Shown here: piece after piece, positions 17,033 through 30,107 of the stretch | Layout: each line of letters begins with the position of its first letter | How positions within the stretch are numbered: position 1 is the first letter of the stretch | Assembly (NCBI GenBank): GCA_910591455.2 | Contig: OU342808.1 | Coordinates: 27,519,898-27,583,897, forward strand | Direction: 5' to 3' | Source: Pholis gunnellus | Taxonomy: Eukaryota > Chordata > Actinopteri > Perciformes > Pholidae | DNA: 64,000 nucleotides | Position numbers and translations under genes: made by a program | The notes under the pieces: model-generated | The model's input: only the letters and a program-made list of their open reading frames with translations | The model's database searches: none | Told to the model about the DNA's origin: nothing

Positions 17033-19489
17033 CTCCTGTTCTTCTTCGTCTAACTCTCCTTTTCGTTTCCTATTTCCTTCACTGCTCCAGTACTTATTTA
17101 TTACTTAATAATGATGATCGATTGTTTCTATACCCCTATCTATTCATGCTCTGCAGCTTTATAATGTTTCCACTGCAGCGACACTCAACAACAGTCTTGC
17201 ATGTCTTTGCATTGCAGAGGTGTTCGAGGTATTGTGTCCACACCCTGAACCTGCAGAGACTTGTTCCGTTGCAGCCTCTCCGACGCTTCTCTTTCTCTGG
17301 ATAAATGTCCTTCTAAGCAATCAAGTTCCTTTTTAGGACTTTTAACTTCGAGCTCGGCCAAACCCAACGCAGGGCTTCAGCTGTTACCTGAGTCTACTCA
17401 GATATCAGGGGGGCGGGGTCAGGGCCAGGTGTGACCACGCCCCCCTGCACATCAGCTCAAAGCGTCTTCCCATTTTGTCCTTGTAAGGACTCGACTGCAG
17501 CTTTAGATCCATCAAAAGACAAACCTGCTGCTGCGGAGGGGCGTTAGATTCACCGACCTTCACTGAACCTTTAAATCCACCTGAAGGACGCAGGTGTGTG
17601 TTCAAATAATATATAGTTATAAACCATGAACATACTGTACAGGAATCATTTAAAGCCAGTCTAAACTGTTGCTGGTCATTCTTCTTTTGCTCTTCGAGTT
17701 TTACATGTGAATGTGTTTAAAGTTTCCTTTTATGGATTTAACTGCAGCTGCACCACGTGACACCTGCTGCAGTCCATCAGGTCCACACGACATTTACCTG
17801 AAGGATGCAGATAGAAGAGACTCTGCAGGTTCTAGTTTCACTCACACAAGAAACAATAAGCTGATAAAAAGATGCATCAAAGATACACAGTCTTAAGTAT
17901 TAAGTAGTACTAGTATTTATTTTTTCTACTCTGATGTATATGTTGTGCTTTTTATTCCATGATCCGTTTATCTGACAGCTGAAGTTACTCCTGCTGAGCT
18001 GCTGTGAAATAAGAATGATTCCCTGATATTAAAACAATAACATCATTTATATACTAATTGAACCAATCGCTCATAATAATACTTGGAGTATTGTACCGTA
18101 GTACACAGAGTCCAAGTATTATTTGAGGGATTTGGAGTCACTAAAAAGTACATTATTTAAAATACCTCAAAGTAAATTCTTAATTAGAATACTGCTCCAC
18201 ACGTTGGAGGAAAGTCCTTCTCCACAAGTGTGTGATTTGTCTCAGCATGCTGGTTTTAAAGCCCTGACCTTAGATCTTCGCCCCGGAGTCGGGCAGAGCC
18301 CACATTGTCCACATTTTCCGGCTGGTTCAGGCCTGTTCCAGGAGGAGCGACGGTCTGACTCTGATTAACATGCAACAACACAACAAAGACCAAACAAGGT
18401 GTGAACACGGGAGCTGGATGGGAATCTGCTCACGTCAGCGTGCAGAGACTTGAAAGCTGCAGCACGGAGATGATGGTCCCATCACTTTCAACTGTGTCTG
18501 TCAGTTTCAGCTTTGTTTTGTGCTAATGCAGAGAGATTAAAAGCAGGTTTCAGGTCTCCACAAGCTGATTTACATGATAATGAGCTGAAACTAATACAAT
18601 AAAATAATACATATTATTGTGCACGAGTACTTGTACCGTGAGTATATTTAGATGCTGATACTCTGCGTGTACTTTAATGTAAAGTATTAAGTATAATATT
18701 AAGTATAATGTAAAGTAAAGAGACGGTGTACAGTAGAAGTGTTGGGCTCAGCAGCTCCTCTCTGGTGTCCTCTTCTGGAGAACAGCATCGTATCTCAGAG
18801 TCTACAGGAAGTCAGTGTGTCTGCACTCACAGCTCTGCTGCTGGAGACAAACGCATAAAACACTCTTTATGCAATATTAACATTATATCTTCAAATAGGT
18901 CGTTAGCTGAGAAACACTTAAATTAATCATTTCTTGGTATTACGTTTTTGAAAGTTTCATCGGTTTGTATTTAATAGAAAGTTCTACAATTTATGAGTTA
19001 ATTCTTTCTTACATCTTTATAGCAATACTTAAATAAAATAAATGCTAACATGCTGATGTTTAGCAGGTATAATGTTTACTACGTTACCTATCTTAGCTTA
19101 GCGTGTTAGCATGCTAACGTTAGCTTAAATCAGTAAACAGAGCTTATCTGAGGCTGATTGAATGTCTTTAGTTCTGCAGATATTTGGTCATTGGACACAT
19201 TAACATGTTGACCTGATGATGGAGTCAGAGGATCAATAAAGTTATTACAGTTCATCCTGAATGATGAAAAACATTTCATCACAATCCATCCAGTAGTTGT
19301 TGAGGTATTTCACACAAAATCACAAATGTCAAAAGGAAAGTTTATTTTGATATCGTCTTTCAACAACAACTCAAAGTGTTTTACATGAGACGGTAAAGAA
19401 TTAAGAAAATAAAACCATAACCAAATCGAAATGAGAGTTCAGAATCCAGGATGGATCACAGAGGATTCTCTTTACCCGTTTAATACACA
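17033..19489. other. No gene seen
   Basis: Intergenic sequence with short unrelated ORFs only. There are scattered AGTACTT/GTACTTTA-type motifs and a GCTAGC/GTTAGC patch near 19080-19140. I cannot support any exon. Confidence 0.5.
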
Positions 19490-19700
19490 CTGGTCAAAGA
19501 CTCAACATCTTCTTTACAGATGATTTTGTAACGTGACATCGTAACATCACAACAAGACAATGTAACAACCCAATATACCAACGTAACTTAACAAAGGTAC
19601 TTAACAAAATAACGTAACAAAGTAACATCTTAAAAAAATGACAACCGCCCTTGGCGTACTTTACAATAACGTTAATTAATAAGCGTAACAACGTTGCGTA
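19490..19700. repeat. Degenerate AACGTA/ACA-rich low-complexity repeat
   Basis: Loose repetition of units such as GTAACAACGTAAC and GTAACATC. Similar sequence resumes at 20140-20370, so the two blocks probably form one array interrupted by the SINE at 19890-20043. Confidence 0.7.
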
Positions 19701-19889
19701 ATAAGTGGGAAGTCAACATTTTGATTTCACACAAGAACAGTGGTCTCCTGGAAGTCCTGTGTTAGTTTGAACCTCTTACCCGCGTTAAGTGGACGTTCTC
19801 GCTTGTTTTACTTGTTATTATACAACGTAACTTTCAATAACAGTCGTTCGTTGCACTACGTCAGCTACTCTGACCAAAAGCTAAAACCT

Positions 19890-20043
19890 TGACGTCCCAT
19901 CCCTAGTATATAGGGAGCAGTGGGCTGCCCCGGGGAGCAGTTAGGGGTTCAGTGTCTTGCTCAGGGACACAGGACATGTAGCAGCCAAGGATCGAACCGC
20001 TGTCCGTTACAACCCTCTCTACCCAGTGAGCCACGGTCACCCC
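19890..20043 (-). mobile_element. tRNA-derived SINE
   Basis: Read on the - strand it begins GTGACCGTGGCTCACTGGGT (box A-like) and has a consensus box B, GGTTCGATCC, at 19998-19989. It continues with CCCTGAGCAAGACACTGAAC and ends near TAGGGATGGG. A second member of the same family lies at 58980-59150. Confidence 0.85.
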
Positions 20044-20139
20044 CAATGGTTACATGGTTAACATTGTGAGACGATTAGTTAGGTTGAGATAACAAAAATA
20101 CTTGGTTAAGGTTAGAAAAATGATCATGGTTTGTGTTCA

Positions 20140-20370
20140 AATAATAACGTAACATAAAAATGTAACATAATATAACATAACAATATAACATAACAATGTA
20201 ACATAACAACGTAAAGTAAAATGTAACGCATCAAGGTAGTGCAACAAGGTAGCGCAACAACTCAGCGCAACAACTCAGCGCAACAATGTAATGCAACTGC
20301 ACATCGTGACAACGAGACAACGTAACAACCCAGCATACCAACGCAACGCGACAATGCAACGTAAAAACGC
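20140..20370. repeat. Degenerate AACATAAC/GCAACA repeat
   Basis: Low-complexity units such as TAACATAACAATG and CTCAGCGCAACAA. It continues the array seen at 19490-19700. Confidence 0.7.
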
Positions 20371-20564
20371 AAAACAAACGTTAATTAGCTACAGTAATGG
20401 TCAGACACCTTTTGTGGACCAAAAAAATAACAAAGTGTGACTTTCCAGAAAACTACAAAATATAAAAATATTTACAAAAGTCAAAATAATAGAACTGTTG
20501 TTCCTTCAATGTTCAACTGAGGTTCCATCTGCTAACATCATACTGATTATTAATCAGTGGGTGA

Positions 20565-23500
20565 TCACAGGATGAAACATTTTTCTTTGTATTTCTCTTT
20601 TAGTTCATTTATTTCTTCTTCTTGTTTTTTCTTCATGTCCTCCATTTGTTCTTTTTGATGTTTTTCTTTGTGACTGGAGAGGTCTTTTAACAGATCGTAC
20701 TGTTTTTCTTGCCTCTCTTCTGTCTCCTGCATTTGTCTCTCTTGCCTTTTCTTCAGTTCCTGTATTTCCTCCATGTGCTTCTCCACCAGCGCTGTGAAGT
20801 CTTTGGTGTATTTCTGTCTGAACTCATTGAACTCTTCAGCTTGTTTTCTGGCCTCCTCTTCATATTTCTTCTTCATTTCCTCCAGGTCCTTCTTGTAGGT
20901 TTCCTCTAATTGTTTTCTCTCCTTCTTCTCCTGTTGTCTTCTGGTTTGATCTTCTTCTTTTCTTTTGATTTCATGTTTTTCTCTTTCTTGGTCGTATTCT
21001 TCTTGGAGCTTTGTAAGTTTAGTTTGTTTCTGTTTGTTCTCTTGATTTCGTTTCTTCCACCATTCTTTTCTTTCCTTCTCCCAGTCTTCTTGTTGTTTTC
21101 TCATCTCCTCTCTGCTCTGCTCCAACTCTCTGTCAATGGTTTCCTTTTCTTTTGATTCTGACTTTATTTTTTTCTCCAGAGCTTCAAGCTTTTCTTCCCA
21201 CTCTTGTTGTTGATTTTCCTCCTGCCTTTTCCTCTTCCTGTCCTCCTCTTCTCTCATCTCCTGTTCTTTCCTTCTCTCCTCTCGCTCCTTGTTGATGTTT
21301 TCTTCCATTTCTTTAAGTTGTTTGGCTCTCTCTTGTTCAATGTCTTCTTTCTGTTGTTTCATTCTTCTCTTCACTGCTTCCATTTCTTCTTCATGTTTTC
21401 TTTGAAGCTCCTCCTTCTGTCTCTGCATTTCTTCTTCTTTCTCCTTCAGGATTCTCTCCACTTCCTTCTGTATTGCTGCTTCGGCCTCTTGGAACATCTC
21501 TGAGGTGTAGCAGTTGCCTCCATTCACCTTCATCATACGGTATGTCTTCTTCATCAAATCTCTGACTTGTGTGCGATCTGTTTGATTTTTGTTATTGAAG
21601 ACCTGGTATCTTCCTCCACAGTCATTTATTAGTTTTTTCAAAAAGTCATCACAGTCTTCTTCTATGTAACGCTCAATTGTTGTATTTTTCAGTTCATCTC
21701 CTCTGGTGAATATAATGACGATTAAATCTCCTGAATTCTTGCCAAAACATTTCTTAATCAGCTCCACAGACTCTTTCTCCTCTTGTGTAAAGCGGCAGAT
21801 CTGTAGCACCAGTAAGAACACATGAGGTCCAGGAGACAACATGCTGACGCATTTCACAAGCTCCTCTTGAACGTCATTATTAGACACAGTCGTGTCGAAC
21901 AAGCCGGGGGTGTCGACTATGACGACAGGTCGTCCATCAATCTCTCCTGTTGCTTTCTTGCAAAACTTGGTCAGTGACTTTGAGCTGGGTCTGGATTCAA
22001 AATGTTCTTCACCCAGAATGGTGTTTCCTGTTGCACTCTTTCCATTGCCAGTCCGGCCGATCAGCACCATCCTGAGACACTCTTTACCCTGATGTTCATC
22101 ATCACCTCTCACCTCTGTCTTCTGTTTCACATCCTGCAGTTCAGCTTCAAGTCTTGAAACCTTCTCCATCTGAGCCTTGGTGAACATCTCCATTGTGAAG
22201 CATCTGGATCCTTCAACTCTCATCTTTTCCACAGAATCCATCAGCTCTGGGATCTGCTGCTGGTCCTTGATGTTGAGAACATCATATCTTCCTCCACAGC
22301 TCTGACAGAGCTCCTGGATGCCGTTATCTTTTTTCACAAACTTAACAACTTCTTGAGCTTTAGGATCTGACTCCACAGTGAACAGAATCATGGTGAAGTC
22401 ATTGACTGGAGAGCTGAATGTGTTCTTGATGGTCTCTAACTCTCCCTTGTCTTCATCAGTGAGGGGACCCACAGGTAGGACCAGGATGAAGACATGGACG
22501 CCCTCAGGACCACAGAGGGAGATACACCTGAGTGATTCCTCCATCACTGCCTCCTGAGGTTTTCCATACAAGGCAGGCAGCTCCACCAGAGAAACCCAAC
22601 GACCACACACCTCTCCCTGATGTTTAACACACTCTGATGAGTTGGAGACTGGATGAAGCTCTGTCTGACCTAAAATGGCCTTGGCTGCTGAAGTCTTCCC
22701 TGCTCCTGTCCTCCCACACAGAACCAGGTTTAAAGATGGTTTCATGTGGTCAGACTTTGGTGTCATGATCAAACCCTCATCCTCAAATACATCACATCTC
22801 ACAAGCTCTCCATTGTTCTCCTTTGCAGTTTGACCCAAACGTGTTAACAGCTCTGGAAGTTCAAGGTTCTTCTGGTTCAGGTATCTGTATCTACACCTTC
22901 TGATCAGGTCTTTTAAAGGCTGGTCTTTGTCCATGAAAGCTGAACTCTCCTCTCTAGATGTTGATATCAGTATCAATGAACGATCAAATGATTGATCACT
23001 GAAGAGTTTCAGGACTCTGCAGAGCTTCACTTTGAGTTCCTCAGTGAAGTCTTCAGGCTGTAGAACCAGCAGGAACACATGAGGTCCAGGACCAGAGAGA
23101 CTCACACAGTGTTCTACATGTTGTCTTAGTTTGTCTTCAGAGATGTTGGGGTGCAGCAGATCTGGAGTGTTGATCAGAACTATCTGTTTCTCCTTTAACC
23201 GTCCACTGACTCTCAGACATTGATCTGGTTCTTCCTCAGTGTTGAACTTAGTCTCTCTCAGGATGAAGTTCCCCACTGAACTCCTCTCAGACCAGCTGTT
23301 CCCCAGCAGAACAACCCTCAGCTCAGACACTGAGAAGAAAACACTGGATTAGTAAAAAGACTACTTTTCAAATTCAAGACTTGAACCAAAATGAAAACAA
23401 TGAGACTAGAATGTTTAAAGGTGGACTATAGTGAACGTGTCAGCTGTTGTCATCTTGAATCTTGAACATGAACCAGTGACCCATCGCCTGAAAACACTGT

Positions 23501-26097
23501 AATCAGATTATAATGAACACAAGAATGTTTCTGACTCAGTTCAGTTTAACTCACTGTTAGGAGGCAGGAGTTCATAGCTGCTGCTTCTCTTCACAGGCTG
23601 CAGATCATCTGAGACTGTAAGAATACAGAACGTTGATTCATTCACATGTTGTCTTTAATCAAAGAGACACTGTTATTTACTATTTTTATTTTGATATGTG
23701 TTTTAACATGTTTTAGGTCAAAATAAATTTCAGATTGGGTGATCTAATCTCGAAATTGAATAAGCTTAAAATTTGGTTTTAACACCAAAGAGAAAATTAT
23801 TTTGTGCTTTGAATCTGTCAGCTGTCAACAACAAACACTTTAATTTAACTCCCTGTCAAATGGCATGCAGCTGGTGTGGTATTAGGGATCGGTCAATTAT
23901 CAGGTGCAATATTCAGCATTTTCGATTATCGGCATAATTACTTTTATCTAATTACCGATAAAACAAATGTCTCACTCTGTAGTGTCAATCAAAGAAACTA
24001 TCTGATAGGTTATTACTTTTGTTGTGTAACCAATCAGTGTTTGTGTTATTCCACATTTTCACGCTAAGATTTGAATTTGTTTGTAAAATGTGTTGGGACT
24101 TCACCATGTGGTTGGAACAAAGGGAGTTTAGAGTTCGGCCTACAGGGAAGTCAACAGCCTGATTTGAGTTAGAATCACACCAAACCTCACAAGACATTAA
24201 ATCTCACCTGGGTGTGATTCTTTTGGTCTAAACTCAACACTGAGGCCTCATTGGTTCAGGGCCATAGGCCCCCCAGAGGATTCCCTGTGCTATGGCCTGA
24301 CATCACAGAATCTATAAATAACAGCGTCACCTCCAGCTTCAGAGCAAATCCTTTCCTCCTCAACCCCCCCTCATCCTCCATCACATACAAAGGACATGGA
24401 ACTTACTGTTATGCTGGTTTTACACATTAATCATTCCACTACTTTCTGCCCTACAGTCATTCCCACCAAACCAAAGTCTCTCATTGTAAGGAGTTGTGCA
24501 TAAGTAACTGTATATATCGTTTTATTTTATTTATTCTTATTATGTAATAAAATTAAGTTAAATGAAACAATAGATACAGTTACTTATACTTAACTCCTTA
24601 TAATGGACACTAGTGGTGTAACGGATCACCCCTCACGCTTCGGCACACATGTGAATTGTGGATTAATTGCATTTTTTTTTTACAGTTTAATCATCATAGT
24701 GTGAAATAAGCATTTACTGCCGCTCATACTTTTTCAGGTACGTCTCTAAATGTCTATGCAGAGCTGCAGTGAACAGATATAAAGCAGTGGTGTGTTCACG
24801 TGAACGGAGCAGCTTAAAAGCATTTCACGGTGAAAGTCATGGCGAGCGGAGGAACTTCAGAAGCCTTATAATGACGGATGAGGGTGGTGGACAAAACCGT
24901 TACGGTATGTAGGTGTTGTTTAAAGAGAAAGACACACGACAACGGCAATACATCTGACATGTCCACACATATGAAGAGACACCATCCCGGTCTGCCAGTG
25001 ACGGGGGCCACGGCACCACAACAACAACAACAACAAGTTATCAACGCGACATTTGAGAAAGCGTTTGTGCAGAATCAGACCGGGCTGAAGCTATTACAGC
25101 ATCTATTGAGGTCTTTGTTGCTGCAGACGTGAGGACATTCTCCGCTTTGGAAAACAAAGGATTTCTAAATCTGGTTAAAGTACTTGAGCCGCTACATCCA
25201 CTCACGCGCCACTTCAGTGTGAAGATCGTTCCTCTATGAAGAGACTGAGACAGCTCACGCGGAGATTTAAAGTTCTGTGCTGTAGACACGCCCCCTCTGT
25301 GAGAGTCACACAGACAGGTGCTGTAGACACGCCCCCTCTGTGAGAGTCACACATGACGCTCCCCTTTCCCCAGATAATGTAGATATATTCTCATCTTTCT
25401 GAATATAAATATCTTAAATATTGTGGTTTTCATGTAAGACTATAGCCCGAAGTTATTTGCTTTCAGTGTTCTTGAAGTTATTTTAGTTAATAAATGGAAA
25501 GCAAAGTTATATTTGTCCCCCTCCTTTTCTTTGCTGATCCGAAAAATGATCCGATCCGTGAGGTTTGTGATCCGTTGCACCACTAATGGACACTGATACA
25601 TATATATGTATTATACTGTGTATATATATGTGTGTATATACACATGTATACACAAATATATATATATACTGCATATACATACATGTACAAATACATACAT
25701 ATATATGTGTGTATATGTGTATATGTGTACATTATAATGGTATATATATTATTATAACGTCCCATTCCAGCTACATTTACAAACTATTTTGTGGTCTTCT
25801 GTAATACAACAAAGAATTACATTTAAAAGGGTTAATGACAACAGTGAATTAATGTGTGTATGGCAGAAGATTCACTGTTCGTTGTTTTGTTGCCCCCCCC
25901 CCCAGTGGGAACGTGCTGGCTGTGCACTGGTACTGATGAGATATCAATAACATAACAGATGAACATGTAAAAGCATCAGAGCAGCTGCAGGGCACAAACC
26001 TCAGGACTATAATATCTGAAGTGTGTTTATTACGTGTGTCATGTGTGGACAGAGAGAGACGAGTGTGTCTGGACTCACCTGGTGCTGCAGTCGTCAT
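20565..26097 (-). CDS. gimap8: GIMAP8-like GTPase with three AIG1 domains, long coiled coil and CaaX end (copy 2)
   Basis: Coding exons on the - strand are 26097..26079 (start MTTAAP), 23614..23555 (60 nt, encodes SDDLQPVKRSSSYELLPPN) and 23329..20565. Phases join cleanly and give about 947 residues. Counting from the junction Met of MSELR, domain 1 has a degenerate P-loop (GNSWSERSS). Domain 2 has GRTGAGKTS. Domain 3 (about 418-620) has GRTGNGKSA, an intact VDTPGLFDTT and FTRGDE. A Lys/Glu/Gln-rich coiled coil of about 285 residues follows. The protein ends KEKCFIL, a CaaX box with C-terminal Leu, predicted to be geranylgeranylated; there is no membrane helix. Domains 1-2 are about 95% identical to copy 1, while domain 3 and the tail are far more divergent. 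The genes are convergent with the actin gene between them. The start in exon 1 is inferred from its ATG and the GTGAGT donor. Confidence 0.88.
24611..25585 (+). mobile_element. Internally deleted hAT element with BED zinc-finger remnant
   Basis: Terminal inverted repeats are TAGTGGTGTAACGGATCAC on the left and GTGATCCGTTGCACCACTA on the right, differing at one base. The flanks carry a perfect 8-bp target duplication ATGGACAC (24603-24610 and 25586-25593), the hAT signature. Inside, 24888-25132 encodes a BED finger: CRCC, then TSDMSTHMKRHH, then a poly-Gln tract. The transposase core is missing. Two copies of a GACACGCCCCCTCTGTGAGA unit lie at 25259-25350. A related copy lies at about 40131-41289. 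Confidence 0.92.
24879..25132 (+). pseudogene. BED-type zinc finger remnant of the hAT transposase
   Basis: The reading frame contains VDKTVTVCRCCLKRKT and SDMSTHMKRHHPG, giving the CxxC...HxxxH spacing of BED fingers, then QQQQQQ and a helix-like stretch. It stops at 25130-25132 without the RNase H-like catalytic region, so it is a truncated transposase. An exapted product cannot be excluded but nothing supports one. Confidence 0.75.
25590..25760. repeat. TA/TG/CA microsatellite
   Basis: Mixed ATATAT, GTGTAT and ACATAC runs directly outside the hAT target duplication. The overlapping ORFs are artefacts. Confidence 0.9.
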
Positions 26098-26099
26098 TA

Positions 26100-28024
26100 T
26101 GTCACTCTGAACGTCACAGAATCATTTCACAGCTTAAGAACCTAAATGAAGAATAAAAACAATTCAAATCATCTTCTAACATATTTCATCAGGTAAAAAT
26201 GTTGATGACATTTTGCTGTAATTTGTTCTGTTCTCACAAAAGAGATTTCTAGTTGAGTTATTACCTCCAACAGTAGCGTATTAAACGTCATTGTAATTAA
26301 CTGAGATTATTATTATGGAACTCCTCTTCCTGGTTCTTCACTTCAACTGGAATCTAAAATGGCGTCTTTACATTTCACAATAAAGTGATATAAACATCAT
26401 ATGTTCATAGATTTCTCTCATTGAACTCTGGGAAATATGAAGACTTGACAACAAAACCAAGATAATAAAATGCATATTATATTATATTAAATGTATTTCT
26501 TGCATATTGTTGATTGACTTCCGCCTCAAACAGCTGAACTCACCTGCGCACTCAGCTGAGTCATCTTTAAATGTGACGTGTTGTTTCTTAAAGCTCAGCT
26601 TTCTGTTTCAAACACATTTATCTCTCATGAACTAAACGTCACGTTAAAGTTACTGTAATTATGTAACAGCATTCTGTTTATCTTCAGTTTAACTTACATG
26701 ATCTTAAACAGCGACTTCAAAGATGATGAAAGTCTGACACATTTATTTCAGACTCATTTCTCTAATAAACGGACTTGAGAATAAAAACAAACTAAATATT
26801 AAACACATTTAGTTGCGTATCGTTTATTTCCTGCATTTCCGCCTCAAACTACCTGCGCATGTAATGACGTAATGTATCCAGAATAAACTAATACATGCGA
26901 TTGATCGACAATACGGATCGATTATCAGTCATAATTACCTTTTTATTGAGTTTAAATCCGTCCGATGTTCCGTCGCGTTTCAGACGATATAAAGTGAAGG
27001 TAGGTTCAGAGAGAAGAGAAAAACAAACCTCCAGAAGAAACCTCAGGAATGTGATCCTTCAACATTCTGCTCTGATCAGACAACAGATTACATCTACACT
27101 GTTAACTTCATGTTGTATACCTATGCTATATTTAACCATTAAACTATATTTTACCATCATGCCATCAATCCTGTTAGCAGGGCTGCGAAATAACGTTTTA
27201 TATATATATATATATATGTATATATACAAAGTATATCCGTGTGTGTGTGTGCAGCTATTTTAAAAGTTAAACCTCAAGTTTAAAGTTAATACTGAATCAT
27301 ATTTTAATTTGGACTTTAAAGTTTTGGTTTAACATAATTAATATATGTTTAGAGTAAAAACTAAGTTGATGTTTAAAAAAAGGTTTAAATTAGTTCTATC
27401 TTAATTTCAAGATTTGGTGCAACATTATTTATGGTGAGAACATGATTTAATCAGGTTTAATAAATAATTATTGTTCTGCAACTCAGCCTCTTATGCTTTA
27501 ATAGCAGCATTACACAATACAGGACTGTCTGGTATGACCTGTGATTTTCATTACGTTTCTTTAAATGTACGTTTATGACAGTTATTTTATTTTAATAATT
27601 CTAAATACTGAATATGTTCCTCTGTAAAGTAGCCTTTGTTGCTCCTCTCAGGTTGCCAGTTTTGTTGATGTTGGGTTTTTAAATGATAATGAATGGAGTT
27701 TGTATTCCTTTTTAAAACATTAATAAATGGAAGATGAACATGCAGCCTTTGATTAAAAACATCAAACTAAAATGTACACAAAAGAACCAGCGTCCTTCAT
27801 GTAGTAGGCTGGTACAGACATGGGGATTTATTTTAATGTTTGATTTTGAAGTAATCCAAAAAGTATTCACATTAGAATACATACTTTTCTGAAATACAAT
27901 ATATTACGTTACTAACTCTTTAAAATTGCCAAGTAATAAAGTAATATAGTAATATAGTAACTGACTACATTTAAAAGTAACTTGACCTGCTTGTTATTAA
28001 TGTAACTTAACTTTTACTCACTGG
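26100..28024. other. No gene seen; GIMAP copy 2 upstream region
   Basis: AT-rich sequence that should contain the copy 2 promoter or further non-coding 5' exons, none of which I could define. A (TA)n tract lies at 27198-27220. Confidence 0.5.
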
Positions 28025-29894
28025 GGTTTGTTTACATCCGGTTTTTCATTTATGTGACACGGGCGCCATCTTGTGGAGCCCGTGCAGAACTGAGTAGTAG
28101 ACCCCAAACATGGTTACTGTTCTCCTGTAACGTGTCCGGTAATTTCTGTTGATTTGTTACAACCTCTGTTAAATACGCGAATACGTCCATTTTTAATGGG
28201 TTTTAATCGGTTCCACTGGGTTTTTCTAATGTTTTAATGAATGCTGTAAATGATTCCTGTAACATATATTAGTCGTGTGTGATGTGTTGTATCATAATAT
28301 TAGTGACTAACGTATTGTTAGCTAGCTTGATTGTTCCATGACTTACCGCTAACGTTAGCATGCTAAGCAGCAGTTAGCTCATCTATTTTTTGGTGCTTGG
28401 TTCTACTGAAGGTGACAGCGAGAGACAGATTCTGTAACCAGGTAGATATAGAGTCATTTAGTTCTAAACCAACAAACATGTTGATGCTTTAAACTGAACT
28501 GTCAGATAGTGGTTCAAAGAAAAATGGACAAAACCTTAATTTCAGACACGTGAAGACATTATTTCAAGGATTGAATAGTTTTCACTAACACTGACCACCT
28601 TAACAGGATATATTGACCATCGTGAAGATAAAGATTACTCTCTTTAGTTCTTTCTCTTTTTTCCAGTATTTTATCGGCACCATCATCTTCCTGACTCTTC
28701 TATCTCGACATCCTTCGTCCAGACTTCAGATCAAGGTAGGACTGAACTATTTTGGGAGGGTTTGCTGATATATAATTGCTCATCTAATATATATATATAT
28801 ATATATATTTATTAGATGAGGGACTTTTGAGTTCATCGTCTAATATTCACATGGAGTCTCTTGACCTCATCAGGAACATGAAAGTGTATCAGTCTGTAGT
28901 TTGACAGTGTTTCATTGACCTTCATGCTCTCTGTGAGGATTACGGAGCTCAAAACTTATGGTCAATGAAAGACAAAAAGAAAAACCTCTTACCTTCATTA
29001 CCGGCACACTTTAACTCAGTCTGATGAACTGGACTTTGTCCAGAGTCTCTGTCTCTTACTGGGAAACCGTAACGCTCCTGAACAACACATCTCAACATCA
29101 TCAGAGGCTCTTTTCACATTTCTGAGTTTGTGTTCTCGAGGACTTTTGAAACATCGTCAGTCAAAGTAATGTCGGGAATTTAACGTTTGCATTTATCCGA
29201 CTATGGTCCAAATGCCCGGAGGAATTCTCACGTCGTCCATTTTATCAAAGATGCTTTTGGGAGATGAACCGTGTGAACCCGCGGTGGTCACGTTTCCCAG
29301 CATGCATTCTGTGTATCAACCAGCAGTGAAGGAGGTCATGAGCCAAACTCACACAGGTAAGTTATCATTTTGTACTACGACTGTTGTCACCAGATTAAGT
29401 TCTGAGGATTTAGTTAGAGGAAGGAAATAAAAAAATTGTAATTAATGAAATTTTAAAAATGATCGATTGAGCACAGAAGCTGTTGCCCTTCTAGGCCATC
29501 CAGCTAGAACAGATTTATCTCAACAAACACTAATAATTTACTTTGTGGTACTGATGCCTCTGTGTTTTAAACATATCATGTACTTTGTTTCAGGAGATAA
29601 ACTTTTGTTTCAGAGTTGGAATATTTATTTATTTATTGGAGATTTTGCTTCAGCTCTGCCTCTGTGTACTTTTGTCTGAAATATGTGTTAATCACCTTAA
29701 TTGATTCCACATTATTTTATCATCTTATTATCATGAATATTAACTACATTCAAGCAAAATAATGTATAAACTTAAATCAAGGGTCATCTGAGGAAACACA
29801 AGTCCTCACAGAATGGACGGCTGCAAATGAAAGACTTTTCACTGGTTTTCAAAAATCATTTTAAAAATGGAAGTGAATGTGATTTAATTAGTTG

Positions 29895-29933
<39 letters not shown>

Positions 29934-30107
29934 GAAGTCAGGTAGGGGTATTCATATCTTTATCTGTCTTATATTATCTTCAACTGTCTTCTCTTAAACT
30001 GAAGTGTTATAAGATTTACAGAATGTGGCAAAAATCTTCCTTATTTTTTTTCAGACGTTTCTTCACAACTTCTGTTCGGAATGAAAACAGCTAAACATTC
30101 AACATGA
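28025..30107 (+). other. Possible small multi-exon transcription unit
   Basis: A YY1-type motif GCGCCATCTTG lies near 28070. A candidate exon at about 28672-28735 sits between CTTTTTTCCAG and AAG|GTAGGA. A second exon ends at 29356 (CACACAG|GTAAGT) and has an ATG at 29203. A third starts at 30055 after TTTTTTTTCAG. Joining the second and third in phase gives a 68-codon frame beginning MVQMPGGILTSSILSKMLLG and ending KTAKHST with a stop at 30105-30107. I do not recognise it. It may be a non-coding RNA, a novel small protein or chance. Confidence 0.25.
29899..29932. repeat. (TG)n microsatellite
   Basis: A run of about 17 TG dinucleotides with one interruption. Confidence 0.9.

Larger units (their letters stand above)
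23615..26078 (-). other. First coding intron of GIMAP copy 2
   Basis: This intron of about 2.46 kb lies between the short ATG exon and the 60-nt exon. It holds the hAT element at 24611-25585 and a microsatellite at 25590-25760. No other coding sequence is seen. Confidence 0.75.

Noticed and set aside
19890..20043. Possible functional tRNA gene because of a perfect box B
   Set aside because: It continues into SINE body sequence shared with 58980-59150, and the tRNA cloverleaf is not complete.
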